This document shows, piece after piece, positions 35,192-44,356 of a stretch of DNA of 64,000 nt. This stretch comes from DASSQJ01 sp963772645 (lineage in GTDB: Bacteria; Actinomycetota; Actinomycetes; Actinomycetales; Dermatophilaceae): the NCBI GenBank assembly GCA_963772645.1, contig CAVYYD010000006.1:261050-325049 (forward strand), written 5' to 3'. The position numbers were made by a program, and so were the translations under genes. Positions within the stretch are counted from its first letter, which is position 1. Every line of letters starts with the position of its first letter. Under the pieces are notes generated by a model. That model was not told where the DNA came from. It worked only from the letters and a program-made list of their open reading frames with translations, and ran no database searches.

Positions 35192-37738
35192 ATCGCGCAG
35201 GATCCGCTGGAGCTGGCGCGGGAGCTGCTCGACGCGGCGCGGGCCGCCAACCAGGTGGGTGACCACGCCTCCGCCGCCGACACCCTGGAGCGCGCCAGGC
35301 GTGCTGCTCGACGCGCGACCCCGGCGGCGAGGCCCGCGGCTCCGGACGCGGGTCCTCATCACCCAGGCGTGGGGTGAGCTCGAGCTGCGCGGGCGCTCGC
35401 GCGGCGCTCGCGCTGCTGCGTGGAGGCGAGGCAGAGCGCGACCGAGCTCGGTGACGCCTGCTGCATGGCCCTGACCCACATCCAGGAGGGGCTGGTCCTC
35501 GGTACGGGTCGGCGACTCGGGGCCTCGGCCCGCGCGCTGGAACGGGTCGGTGAGGCCGAGCACGCGCTCGAGCCCGCCCAGCGGGCGGCCCTGCACATCA
35601 ACCTCGGCCAGACCCGCGCGGCGCTCGGGGAGTCCGCCGGGGCCGCGACGGCGCTGCGGGCCGCCGCGGAGATCGCCGCCGCCGAGCGCCTCGTCGACCT
35701 CGAGTTCAAGGCCCGCCACAACCTCGCCTGCCTCGCCTTCGACGACGGGGACCTGCCGCGGTGCGCTCTCCCTGATGCGGCAGGCGGACGCCATGGAGAC
35801 GACCGTCGCCCGCGACCGTGCCCGGCTGGACCACGCCGAGGTGCTCCTCGCCGCCGGGCTCGTCGACGACGCCCGCTCCGCCCTCGAGGACGCCCTGACC
35901 ACGGCCCGCTCGTCGGGCCACCGCCTCGAGGAGGGCGAGATCAGCGTCCGCCTCGCCCGCTGCGACCTGCTCGTCACCGACCTCGCCGGGGCGAGGCGGC
36001 ACGTCCGGGAGGCCATCGCCGCGTACCGCACCCGCCAGGCGGCCGACCTGGTCACCGAGGCGACGCTGATCCGGGCCACGGTCGACGTCGCCGAGGGACG
36101 CGACCTGCCGAGCGTCGTCGCAGGGCTCTCCCGCCGCGCCGGCGCACGGCGCCCCACCCCGGTCCTCGGACCGGGCGGCAGCCCGGCTCGAGGCCGAGGC
36201 CCGCCTGCTCCTCGGCGACGTCGAGGGCGCGGAGCGACGCCTCGCCGACCTCGACACCGGCACGGACCGCTCGCTCGCCGGCGCCCTGCACGAGGTGCTC
36301 GTCCGTGCCCGCCTCGACCTGGCCCGGGGCCGTGGCGGTGAGGCCGCCGAGCGCCTCGAGGCCGGCAACCGCATCCTCGCCGCGCACCAGTTCCAGTCGG
36401 CAAGCCTCGACGTACGCGCCGGGATGGCCCTGCACGGGCTACGGGTGGCGGACCTCGACACCGAACGCGCCCTGGCCGCCGGCGACGCCGACGGCATCCT
36501 CACCACGATCGAGCGCTGGCGCGCCATCTCGCATCGCATCACTCCCGCCACCGCGCCCGCGGACCCCGAGCTCGCCCAGGCCACCCGCGAGCTGCGCAGG
36601 CTGCGCCGCCTGCTCACCGACGGCGACCAGGACCCCGACCTCGCCGCCCGCGTCGAGGACCTCGAGGGCGAGGTCGCCCACCGCGAGTGGAGCCTGGCCG
36701 CCGCCGGCACGGCAGCCGGCCGGATCCAGCCGCTCTCCGCCGAGGAGGCGCACGCGGCCGCCGCGGCCTCCGGCAGCACGGTGGTCGAGTTCTTCGAGTC
36801 CGGCGGCGACCTCTTCCAGGTGGTGGCCGACGCGACAGGCACGCAGGTGGCCCGGCTCGGCGCCGTCGCGGACGCGGTGGGGCTGCTCACCCGACTGCGC
36901 CGCGACCTGCGGGCCCGCGCCGGCCTGGCTCCCGGCTCGCCGATGGCCGCGGTGCTCGAGCGGGCCACGGTGTCCTCGCTCGCCGCGGTCGACGCGAGCC
37001 CTCAACCCGTCGGGTGCGGCCGCCGGCCGGGTGGTCCTCGTCCCGTCCGGCAGTCCTGGCCGGGATGCCGTGGAGCCTGATGCCGAGCCTGCGCGGCCGG
37101 CCGGTCACCGTGTCACCGTCCCTGACCCGGTGGGTGCGCGGCCCGGCGGACGCCCCCGCACAGCCCGGCCCGCAGCCGGTCGCTGCGCTCCACGGGCCGG
37201 GCCTGGCGCGCACCGCACCGGAGATCCGCGCCGTCCTCGAGGCGTGGGGCGCCCCGGTCCCCGACCGGCTCACGACCTCACCCAGCGAGGCCGTCGCCGA
37301 GGCCCTGCGCCGACGCCCGTGTCGTCCACCTCGCCGCGCACGGCACCCACCAGGGCCAGAGCCCGCTCTTCTCCTCGGTGCGGATGGCCGACGGCCCGGT
37401 GTTCGCCCACGAGCTGCCCCGGCCGGTTCGGGCCGAGCACGTCGTGCTCTCGGCGTGCGACGTCGGGCAGTTCTCGACCCGGCCGGGCGACGAGCCCCTC
37501 GGGCTGGCGATCGCGCTGCTCTCCCTGGGTGCGACGTCGCGTGCTGGCCGCCGTGGCGCCGGTGGCCGACGAGGTGGCCCACGACGCGATGGTCTTCTAC
37601 CACCGGGCGCTCGCCGAGGGCACCGACTCGGCTCAGGCGTGGGCCGCCGTCGTCGACGCCGAGCCGGCGGCCGGGGTGTTCTGCCTGTACGGCTCGGACT
37701 GGAGCGCCGGGGCGGCGCCGCGCGACGGCGTCAGATGA
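35192..37738 (+). CDS. TPR-CHAT domain protein (about eight frame breaks)
   Basis: A protein of about 845 residues read across three frames. The first 480 residues are TPR-like helical repeats (ALHINLGQTRAALGESAGAA, HNLACLAFDDGDLPRALSLM, DHAEVLLAAGLVDDARSALE). The C-terminal part is a CHAT caspase-like domain: RVVLVPSG and AGMPWSLMPSLRG open it, VVHLAAHGTHQG carries the catalytic His, and HVVLSACDVGQ the catalytic Cys. The frame changes near 35255, 35410, 35762, 36150, 37003, 37056, 37313 and 37543. CHAT proteins cut partner proteins or act as regulated scaffolds. There is no normal start codon: ATC 35192-35194 sits seven bases from GGAG, perhaps an altered ATG. The 3' end overlaps cysE by eight bases, tail to tail. 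Confidence 0.8.
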
Positions 37739-38330
37739 AGAGGGCGGGCTCGGCGAAGAGGGCGTCGTAGGGGTCCTCGCCGGGGTGGTGCGGGAAGCGC
37801 ACCTGTGCCGGGATCCCGGTCGCCACCGCCCCGGAGGGCACGTCCTTGACGACCACCGAGTTCGCCCCGATCTGGACGTCGTCGCCCACCTCGATGTCGC
37901 CGAGCACCCGCGCCCCGGTGCCGATGGTCACCCGGTCGCCGACCGTCGGGTGCCGCTTGACGCCGCGCTGGAGGGTGCGGCCGCCGAGGGTGACCCCGTG
38001 GTAGAGCATGACGTCGTCGCCGACCACGGCGGTGGCGCCGATGACGACCCCCATCCCGTGGTCGATGAAGAACCGCCGTCCGATCCGGGCACCGGGGTGG
38101 ATCTCCACCCCGGTGACCGCGCGGGTGGCGGTCGAGACGAGGCGGGCCGCCGGTCGCCATCCGGGCCCCTTCTCCCACAGCCGGTGTGCGAACCGGTAGG
38201 ACCAGATCGCGTGCAACCCCGGGCTGTTGAACGCGACGTCGGCGCGGGTCTGCGCCGCCGGGTCGCGGCGCATCGCGGCGTCGATGTCCTCCCGGACCAC
38301 CGCGCGCGCCCTCTGCACGAACGAGCCCAT
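37731..38330 (-). CDS. cysE: Serine O-acetyltransferase
   Basis: An intact 199-residue enzyme that acetylates serine with acetyl-CoA, the first step of cysteine synthesis. The helical N-terminus (VREDIDAAMRRDPAAQTRAD, HAIWSYRFAHRLW) is followed by a left-handed beta-helix of hexapeptide repeats with VEIHPGARIGRRFFIDHG, GVVIGATAVVGD, VTLGGRTL and HPTVGDRVTIGTGARVLGDI. It is the short EpsC-type form. Its ATG 38328-38330 lies two bases after the cysK stop, so the genes are one operon and the products likely form the cysteine synthase complex. Confidence 0.95.
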   Translation of the reverse strand: MGSFVQRARAVVREDIDAAMRRDPAAQTRADVAFNSPGLHAIWSYRFAHRLWEKGPGWRPAARLVSTATRAVTGVEIHPGARIGRRFFIDHGMGVVIGATAVVGDDVMLYHGVTLGGRTLQRGVKRHPTVGDRVTIGTGARVLGDIEVGDDVQIGANSVVVKDVPSGAVATGIPAQVRFPHHPGEDPYDALFAEPALFI

Positions 38331-38332
38331 GG

Positions 38333-39262
38333 TCAGTCGACGAGCCCTTCGAAGAGGATCGTCGAGAGGTAGCGCTCGCCGAAGCTCGGGATGATGACGA
38401 CGATGGTCTTGCCGGCCATCTCCGGGCGGGCGGCGACCTGCGCCGCCGCGGCGAGGGCGGCACCGGAGGAGAGGCCGACGAGCAGGCCCTCCTCGGTGGC
38501 GGCCTTGCGCGCCCACTCGACGGAGGTCTGGGCGTTGACGTCGATGACCTCGTCGTAGACCTCGGTGTTGAGGACCTCGGGGACGAAGTTGGCACCGATG
38601 CCCTGGATCTTGTGCGGCCCGGGCTGGCCGCCGTTGAGGATCGGGGACTCCGCGGGCTCGACGGCGACGATCCGCACGGCGGGCTTGCGCGACTTCAGCA
38701 CCTCGCCGACGCCGGTGATCGTGCCCCCGGTGCCGATGCCGGCGACGACGACGTCGACCTGGCCGTCGGTGTCCTTCCAGATCTCCTCGGCCGTGGTGCG
38801 GCGGTGGATCTCGGGGTTCGCGGCGTTGGCGAACTGACGGGCGAGGACGGCTCCGTCGCGCTCGGCGACGATCTCCTCGGCCCGGGTGACGGCCCCCTTC
38901 ATCCCCTCCGACCCCGGGGTCAGGACGAGCTCGGCGCCGTAGGCGCGCAGCAGGGCCCGGCGCTCCTTGGACATCGTCTCGGGCATCGCGAGGACCACGC
39001 CGTAGCCGCGGGCGGCACCGACCATGGCCAGGGCGATGCCGGTGTTGCCCGACGTCGCCTCGACGATCGTGCCACCGGGCTTGAGCTCGCCGGAGGCCTC
39101 GGCCGCGTCGACGATGGCGACGCCGATGCGGTCCTTGACCGAGCTGGCGGGGTTGTAGAACTCGAGCTTGGCCGCGACGATGGCGTCCCCGTCGATGATC
39201 CGGTTGAGCCTCACGAGGGGGGTGTTGCCGACGGCCTGGGTCACGTCGTCGAGGATGGGCAT
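38333..39262 (-). CDS. cysK: Cysteine synthase A (O-acetylserine sulfhydrylase)
   Basis: An intact 309-residue PLP enzyme that makes cysteine from O-acetylserine and sulfide. AVGNTPLVRLNRI is the family start; YNPASSVKDRIG holds the PLP lysine; VEATSGNTGIALA binds the substrate carboxylate; GIGTGGTITGVGEVL binds the PLP phosphate; EGLLVGLSSGAALAAA is the C-terminal signature. ATG 39260-39262 follows AAAGGCGAG. It is cotranscribed with cysE. Confidence 0.96.
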   Translation of the reverse strand: MPILDDVTQAVGNTPLVRLNRIIDGDAIVAAKLEFYNPASSVKDRIGVAIVDAAEASGELKPGGTIVEATSGNTGIALAMVGAARGYGVVLAMPETMSKERRALLRAYGAELVLTPGSEGMKGAVTRAEEIVAERDGAVLARQFANAANPEIHRRTTAEEIWKDTDGQVDVVVAGIGTGGTITGVGEVLKSRKPAVRIVAVEPAESPILNGGQPGPHKIQGIGANFVPEVLNTEVYDEVIDVNAQTSVEWARKAATEEGLLVGLSSGAALAAAAQVAARPEMAGKTIVVIIPSFGERYLSTILFEGLVD

Positions 39263-39354
39263 CGCGCTCGCCTTTCGGTGGTCGGGGCAGCGGCGCCGAC
39301 GGCCCGGGTGGGCGGCGGCGCGCAGCATCGGTCGTGCACTCGGGGCCAACCCCC

Positions 39355-39386
39355 GGCGCGTTATGCCTATTCCAACAGCCCGTTAT
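39355..39386. promoter_or_regulatory. Direct CGTTAT repeats upstream of cysK
   Basis: CGTTAT occurs at 39359-39364 and 39381-39386, 22 bases apart (two helical turns), flanking ATTCCAACAG in an AT-rich patch 97-127 bases upstream of cysK. It is a candidate regulator site. The left copy extends to CGCGTTATGC, identical to one arm of the higBA operator at 55907-55916. Confidence 0.35.
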
Positions 39387-39473
39387 CGGTCCGCTTCGGG
39401 GGTCGGGTGCCCGGGCGGCGGCCGGAGCGACCGGCTCGGCACCCGAGGGCGATCTTGACGGGCATCACAGAGC

Positions 39474-39503
39474 GGTGAGCGCTCGCTTACCCGCAGGTAG
39501 GCT
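39474..39503 (+). promoter_or_regulatory. TetR-type operator and leaderless promoter of Fe-S reductase
   Basis: GGTGAGCG (39474-39481) and CGCTTACC (39484-39491) form an inverted repeat with one mismatch and a 2-base spacer, like many TetR-family operators. TAGGCT (39498-39503), a good -10 box, lies seven bases before ATG 39511. The operator thus overlaps the -35 region, where a bound repressor would block polymerase. Confidence 0.55.
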
Positions 39504-39510
39504 GCACCGC

Positions 39511-42500
39511 ATGCCTGCCGCCGCCGCGCCCGCGCTCGTGCCGATGCTCGCCGGGGCCGTCCTGCCCGTGCCGGACGACCGCTTCGGCGGGCTCACCCCG
39601 CTGCAGGTGGTCGCGATCGTCCTCTGCGTCACGATCCCGACGGTCGGCTGGGCCCTGCTCGCCCGCCAGGTGGCCCGCTTCGTCCGGCTCTACCGGCTCG
39701 GGCAGCCCGACGGCACCCGCACCGGGAGCCCCGGTGCCCGGACCTGGACCCTCGCCAAGGAGTTCCTCGGCCACACCCGGATGAGCCGGCTCAAGGTCGT
39801 CGCGGCGGCGCACTGGTTCACCGCGCTGGCCTTCATCATCCTCTTCACCACCCTGGTCAACGCCTTCTTCCAGCTCGTCCAGCCGGACTACCGCCTGCCC
39901 CTGATCGGGCACTTCCCGCCGTTCGAGTGGGTCATCGAGGTGTTCGCCTGGGCCGGGCTCGCCGGCATCCTCGTGCTCATGGCGATCCGCCAGCTGCAGC
40001 ACCCGCGGCGGGCGCCCGGCGGGCACGGGCGACGTTCCCGATTCTTCGGCTCGACGTTCTGGCAGGCGTACTACGTCGAGCTGACCATCCTCGTCGTCAC
40101 GATCTGCATCCTCCTGCTACGCGGGCTCGAGGCGGAGATGGTCACCCGGCTCGAGCCGGGCACCTCGCTGGCGCTGCACTTCCCGCTCACCGGCTGGATG
40201 GCCGGGTGGTGGGACGGCGTGTCCCTGGCGGCGGTCGCCGGGTGGGTCTACGTCGTCGCGACGGTCAAGATCCTGGTCTCCTTCGCGTGGATGATCACCA
40301 TCGCGCTCCAGCCGACGATGGGCGTGGCCTGGCACCGCTTCCTCGCCTTCCCCAACATCTGGTTCAAGCGCGAACCGTCCGGCCGGACCGCCCTCGGTGC
40401 GGCGCGTCCGATGACCGTCGGCGGGCGCCCCTTCGACCTCGCGGCCATGGAGGAGATGGAGGAGGGGGACGTCCTCGGCGTCGGGAGGGTCGAGGACTTC
40501 ACGTGGAAGGGCCTGCTCGACTTCTCCACGTGCACCGAGTGCGGCCGCTGCCAGAGCCAGTGCCCGGCGTGGAACACCGACAAGCCCCTGTCGCCCAAGC
40601 TGCTCATGATGACCCTTCGGGACCACGCCGACGCCAAGGCCCCCTACCTCACCGCGCTCGCCGACGCGCACGGCGACCACGAGCGCGCGATGGCCACGCT
40701 CGCCACGGCATCGGCGACGGTGCCGACCGACGGGGTGGAGCCCTCCGGCCCGGCCCTCGTCGACTGGTCGCAGACGGCTCTGGTCGGGCGCACGGGCTAC
40801 GACCCCGCCGCGCCGCTGACCGCCTACACCCCGCACGGCCCGGACGCCGTCATCGACGAGGACGTCCTGTGGTCGTGCACGACCTGCGGTGCCTGCGTCG
40901 AGCAGTGCCCGGTCGACATCGAGCACGTCGACCACATCATCGACATGCGCCGGTACTCCACGCTCATCGAGTCGGCCTTCCCGAGCGAGCTGGGCGGCCT
41001 GTTCAAGAACCTCGAGGGCAAGGGCAACCCGTGGGGGATGGGCGCCCGGGCCCGGCTCGACTGGGCCAAGGACCTGCCCTTCCCGGTCAAGGTGCTCGGT
41101 CAGGACGTCGAGAAGGCCTCGGACGTCGAGTGGCTCTTCTGGGTCGGCTGCGCCGGGGCCTACGAGGACCGCGCGAAGAAGACGACCCGTGCCGTCGCCG
41201 AGCTGCTCGACACTGCGGGGGTGTCGTTCGCGGTGCTCGGCGACGGAGAGACGTGCACCGGCGACTCCGCGCGGCGGGCCGGCAACGAGCTGCTGTTCCA
41301 GACGCTCGCCCAGCAGAACGTCGACACCTTCGGGGAGTTCGGCGTGACCAAGGTCGTCGTCACCTGCGCGCACTGCTTCAACACGATCAAGAACGAGTAC
41401 CCCCAGCTCGGCGGGAGCTACGAGGTCGTCCACCACACCCAGCTGCTCAACCGGCTGGTCCGGGAGCGGAAGCTCGTGCCGGTCGCCCGCCCCGACGAGG
41501 CACCGGGGATGTCGACGGCGAAGAACGCCGCGTCGACGGCTCCGTCGGTCACCTACCACGACCCGTGCTACCTCGGCCGCCACAACCACGTCTACGCGCC
41601 ACCGCGCGAGCTGATCGGGGCGCTGCCGGGGGTCGAGCTGCGCGAGATGCCGCGGTCGGGCGAGAACTCGTTCTGCTGCGGCGCCGGCGGGGCCCGGATG
41701 TGGATGGAGGAGAAGCTCGGCACCCGGATCAACACCAACCGCACCGACGAGGCCCTGGCCACCGGGGCGGAGCGGATCGCCATCGGGTGCCCGTTCTGCC
41801 GCGTCATGATCTCGGACGGACTGACGTCCAAGCAGTCCGAGGGTGTCGGCGAGGACGTCGAGGTCGTCGACGTCGCCCAGATGCTGCTCGCGGCGGTGCG
41901 ACGTGGGCAGGAGGGGCCCAGCGCCGGGTCCGGTGCGGTTGCCGGTGCGGATGCCGGTGTCGTGCCGGCAGCCGCCGTCGCCGCCGGGGAGGCGGCTGTC
42001 GCCGACGACGAGATGCGCACCGACGAGGAGGCGACCGAGCCGCAGGCCGATGCGGCACCCGCCCAGGCCGCCGACGCCGCGCCGGACCCGTGGGACGAGC
42101 CCGCCGTCGACTCCGCCCCCGCCCCGAGCACCGCCACCCCCGAGGCGGCCGACGCCGCGCCGGACCCGTGGGACGAGCCGCCGGCCACGCAGGACCCGGC
42201 GGCCGGGCGGTCCGAGGGGGAACCCGACGCGCAGAAGGCGAGAACGGCCGCGGCAGCCTCCACCGACGACGTCGACCCGTGGGACGAGCCCGCCGCGACC
42301 CCGGCAACCGAGCCGGCCGGCACGACCGACGCTCCCGAGGCAGAGACCGAGCCGGCTGCGGGCGGAGGCGGCGACGCCGACCCCTGGGACCAGCCGGACC
42401 CGTGGGACGAGCCCTCCGACTCGGCGCCCGCGGCCCCGGAGCCCGAGGAACCCGCAGGCGACTCGACCGTCGCCGGCGACGCGGCCCTCCTGGACGAGCC

Positions 42501-42516
42501 CGACCCCTGGGACTGA
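39511..42516 (+). CDS. Membrane Fe-S reductase with heterodisulfide-reductase-like CCG domains
   Basis: An intact protein of 1001 residues. Residues 1-290 hold about six helices of a NarI/heme-b-like membrane domain. CTECGRCQSQCPAWN (~340) and CTTCGACVEQCPVDIEH (~455) are two [4Fe-4S] sites. Two CCG domains follow: WVGCAGAYEDR with TCAHCFNTIKNEY, then YHDPCYLGRHN with SFCCGAGGARMW. Such proteins pass electrons between quinone and a soluble partner; the partner here is unknown. The last 200 residues are an acidic, Ala/Pro-rich tail with DPWDEP-type motifs repeated six times. ATG 39511 has a leaderless TAGGCT box. The family is widespread in Actinobacteria. Confidence 0.9.
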   Translation: MPAAAAPALVPMLAGAVLPVPDDRFGGLTPLQVVAIVLCVTIPTVGWALLARQVARFVRLYRLGQPDGTRTGSPGARTWTLAKEFLGHTRMSRLKVVAAAHWFTALAFIILFTTLVNAFFQLVQPDYRLPLIGHFPPFEWVIEVFAWAGLAGILVLMAIRQLQHPRRAPGGHGRRSRFFGSTFWQAYYVELTILVVTICILLLRGLEAEMVTRLEPGTSLALHFPLTGWMAGWWDGVSLAAVAGWVYVVATVKILVSFAWMITIALQPTMGVAWHRFLAFPNIWFKREPSGRTALGAARPMTVGGRPFDLAAMEEMEEGDVLGVGRVEDFTWKGLLDFSTCTECGRCQSQCPAWNTDKPLSPKLLMMTLRDHADAKAPYLTALADAHGDHERAMATLATASATVPTDGVEPSGPALVDWSQTALVGRTGYDPAAPLTAYTPHGPDAVIDEDVLWSCTTCGACVEQCPVDIEHVDHIIDMRRYSTLIESAFPSELGGLFKNLEGKGNPWGMGARARLDWAKDLPFPVKVLGQDVEKASDVEWLFWVGCAGAYEDRAKKTTRAVAELLDTAGVSFAVLGDGETCTGDSARRAGNELLFQTLAQQNVDTFGEFGVTKVVVTCAHCFNTIKNEYPQLGGSYEVVHHTQLLNRLVRERKLVPVARPDEAPGMSTAKNAASTAPSVTYHDPCYLGRHNHVYAPPRELIGALPGVELREMPRSGENSFCCGAGGARMWMEEKLGTRINTNRTDEALATGAERIAIGCPFCRVMISDGLTSKQSEGVGEDVEVVDVAQMLLAAVRRGQEGPSAGSGAVAGADAGVVPAAAVAAGEAAVADDEMRTDEEATEPQADAAPAQAADAAPDPWDEPAVDSAPAPSTATPEAADAAPDPWDEPPATQDPAAGRSEGEPDAQKARTAAAASTDDVDPWDEPAATPATEPAGTTDAPEAETEPAAGGGGDADPWDQPDPWDEPSDSAPAAPEPEEPAGDSTVAGDAALLDEPDPWD

Positions 42517-42540
42517 CGACCGCCGGACCCACCACACGAC

Positions 42541-42575
42541 ACGAGGGCCGCACCCGTGCGGGGTGCGGCCCTCGT
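42541..42575. terminator. Bidirectional terminator hairpin
   Basis: A perfect 15-base stem (ACGAGGGCCGCACCC and its complement) with a 5-base loop lies between the convergent Fe-S reductase and osmolyte-transporter operon, 24 and 42 bases from their stops. Confidence 0.88.
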
Positions 42576-42617
42576 CATCGGCCCGGGTGGTCGCCGGCGA
42601 CCACCCGTGGCGAGGTG

Positions 42618-43541
42618 TCAGCCGAGTCCGTTGTCGGAGAGGAACTGCTGCGCCACGACCTTCGGGTCCTTCTTGTCGATGTCGGTCTGCTTGAGCATGT
42701 CCGCGATCGCCTTGGTCGTCAGCTTGGCCGAGACCGCGTTGAGCGCGTCCTTGACCTCGTCGGCTCGGTCAGCCCGGACGAGCGGGACGATGTTCTGGGA
42801 GCCGAACAGCTTCTCGGTGTCCTCGAGGGTGACGAAGCCGTTCTCGGCGATGGCCGGGTCGGTGGAGAAGATGTTCGCCGCCTGGGCCTGGCCGTTCTTC
42901 AGGGCCTGGACGATCGCCTGGCCGGTCAGCGGCCGGAAGCTGCCGAACGTGACGCCGTAGGTCTTCTCCAGACCGGGGACGCCCTGCGGACGCTCCTTGA
43001 ACTCCGGGGGCGCCGCGAGGGTCATGTCGCCGGCCACCGGCTTGAGGTCGCCGATCGAGGTCAGCGAGTACTTGTCGGCCGTCTCCTTGGTGACGTTGAT
43101 CGAGTCGTTGTCCTCGGCCGCGGACTTGTCCAGCACCGTGAGGTCCTTGGGGATGACCTCCTGGACGTGCTGGTAGACCTCGTCGGCGTTGGTGCCCGTG
43201 TAGCTCTTGTCGTAGTAGAGGGCGAGGGCTCCGGTGTACTCGGGGAAGACCTGGACCGAGTCGTCCTGCAGGGCTCGCAGGTAGACCTCGCGGGAGCCGA
43301 TGTTCAGCTTCGTCGAGGCGTTGATGCCCTTGGCCTGGAGTGCGCCCGCGTAGATCTCGGCGAGCAGCGTGGACTCGGAGAAGTTGGCACCGCCCACCAC
43401 GATCGGCGCGCCGGAACCACCACTGGCGGTGGACGACGCGGACGAGGTGCCGGAGGAGAGCGGGTCGCTGCCCCCGCCGCAGGCGGTGAGCCCGAGGAGC
43501 GAGGCCGCGACGAGCGCGACGGCGGACGTGGTGCGCTTCAT
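42618..43541 (-). CDS. opuCC: Glycine betaine/choline-binding lipoprotein (OpuCC/ProX type)
   Basis: An intact 307-residue protein. A signal peptide ends in the lipobox LTAC, followed by a Ser/Gly linker. IVVGGANFSESTLLAEIYAG is the OpuAC/ProX opening; VYLRALQDDSVQVFPEYTGAL carries the substrate loop; QAANIFSTDPAIAENGFVTL is the hinge region with the second ligand site. It delivers glycine betaine, choline or carnitine to the OpuC-type permease encoded upstream. ATG 43539-43541 is preceded by AAGGGA. It is the last gene of a four-gene operon; the exact osmolyte cannot be read from the sequence. Confidence 0.9.
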   Translation of the reverse strand: MKRTTSAVALVAASLLGLTACGGGSDPLSSGTSSASSTASGGSGAPIVVGGANFSESTLLAEIYAGALQAKGINASTKLNIGSREVYLRALQDDSVQVFPEYTGALALYYDKSYTGTNADEVYQHVQEVIPKDLTVLDKSAAEDNDSINVTKETADKYSLTSIGDLKPVAGDMTLAAPPEFKERPQGVPGLEKTYGVTFGSFRPLTGQAIVQALKNGQAQAANIFSTDPAIAENGFVTLEDTEKLFGSQNIVPLVRADRADEVKDALNAVSAKLTTKAIADMLKQTDIDKKDPKVVAQQFLSDNGLG

Positions 43542-43594
43542 GAGGGGTCCCTTCGTGGGTGGGCCGGGGCCCGGGGAGGTGAGTGGTGGACGGG

Positions 43595-44356
43595 TCATGC
43601 GGGCGTGCGGAGGTCAACCGCGGCGTCGTCGGAATCTTCCCGGGGGACGTGTTCGTCATCGTTTCGTGACCTACCGAGCGAGCGCCCGGTCAGGCCGGGG
43701 GAGACCACCCGGCGCTGCACGAGGGCGAGCAGTCCTTCGAGCACGACCGCGAGTACGGCGACGAGCAGCGCGCCGCCACCGGTCCGCGGGTAGTCCGACA
43801 GGGCGATGCCGTCGATGATGTACCGGCCCAGCCCGCCGATGCCGAGGTAGGCCGCGATGGTCGCGGTGGCGACCACCTGCAGCACGGCCGAGCGCACCCC
43901 GGAGAGGACCAGCGGCAGGGCGTTGGGGACCTCCACCTGCCAGAGCACCTGGCGGCCCCGCATCCCCACTCCGCGGGCGGCGTCCCGGGCCGCGGGGTCG
44001 ACCGCCTCGAGCCCGGCGTAGGTGCCGGCGAGCAGCGGCGGGATGGCGAGCAGGACGAGCACCCCGATGGTCGGGCCGAGGAAGGCGAGGTTGCCCGACA
44101 GGCGCGGGCCCAGCCAGAGCGAGGCCGCGAAGAGCAGCCCGAGCGTGGGGACCGCCCGCAGCGAGTTGGCGACCGTGACGAGCCAGCGGGCCCGGCCGGT
44201 GTGCCCCACCCAGACCCCGATGGGCACGGCGATCGCGGCCGCGATCCCGACCGTGACGAAGGTGTAGAGGAGGTGCTGGAGGAGCCGGTGCGGGATGCCG
44301 TCGTCGCCCGCCCAGCTGGCCGGGTCGGTGAACCACGAGAGCAGCGAGGCGATCAT
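43595..44356 (-). CDS. opuCD: Osmolyte ABC permease (OpuCD/OpuCB type)
   Basis: An intact 253-residue permease with five to six helices. HLLYTFVTVGIAAAIAVPIGV is the BPD-transport opening; SLRAVPTLGLLF and RDAARGVGMRGRQVLWQVEVP give the EAA loop. The last 40 residues are a charged tail. ATG 44354-44356 overlaps the stop of the first permease (ATGA), and a 53-base gap separates it from the binding protein. Confidence 0.9.
   Translation of the reverse strand: MIASLLSWFTDPASWAGDDGIPHRLLQHLLYTFVTVGIAAAIAVPIGVWVGHTGRARWLVTVANSLRAVPTLGLLFAASLWLGPRLSGNLAFLGPTIGVLVLLAIPPLLAGTYAGLEAVDPAARDAARGVGMRGRQVLWQVEVPNALPLVLSGVRSAVLQVVATATIAAYLGIGGLGRYIIDGIALSDYPRTGGGALLVAVLAVVLEGLLALVQRRVVSPGLTGRSLGRSRNDDEHVPREDSDDAAVDLRTPA

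Noticed and set aside
35192..37738. Programmed frameshifting as the reason for the many frames in the CHAT gene
   Set aside because: Eight shifts in both directions at unrelated motifs, with no slippery heptamer or following structure, cannot be recoding; indels explain them better.
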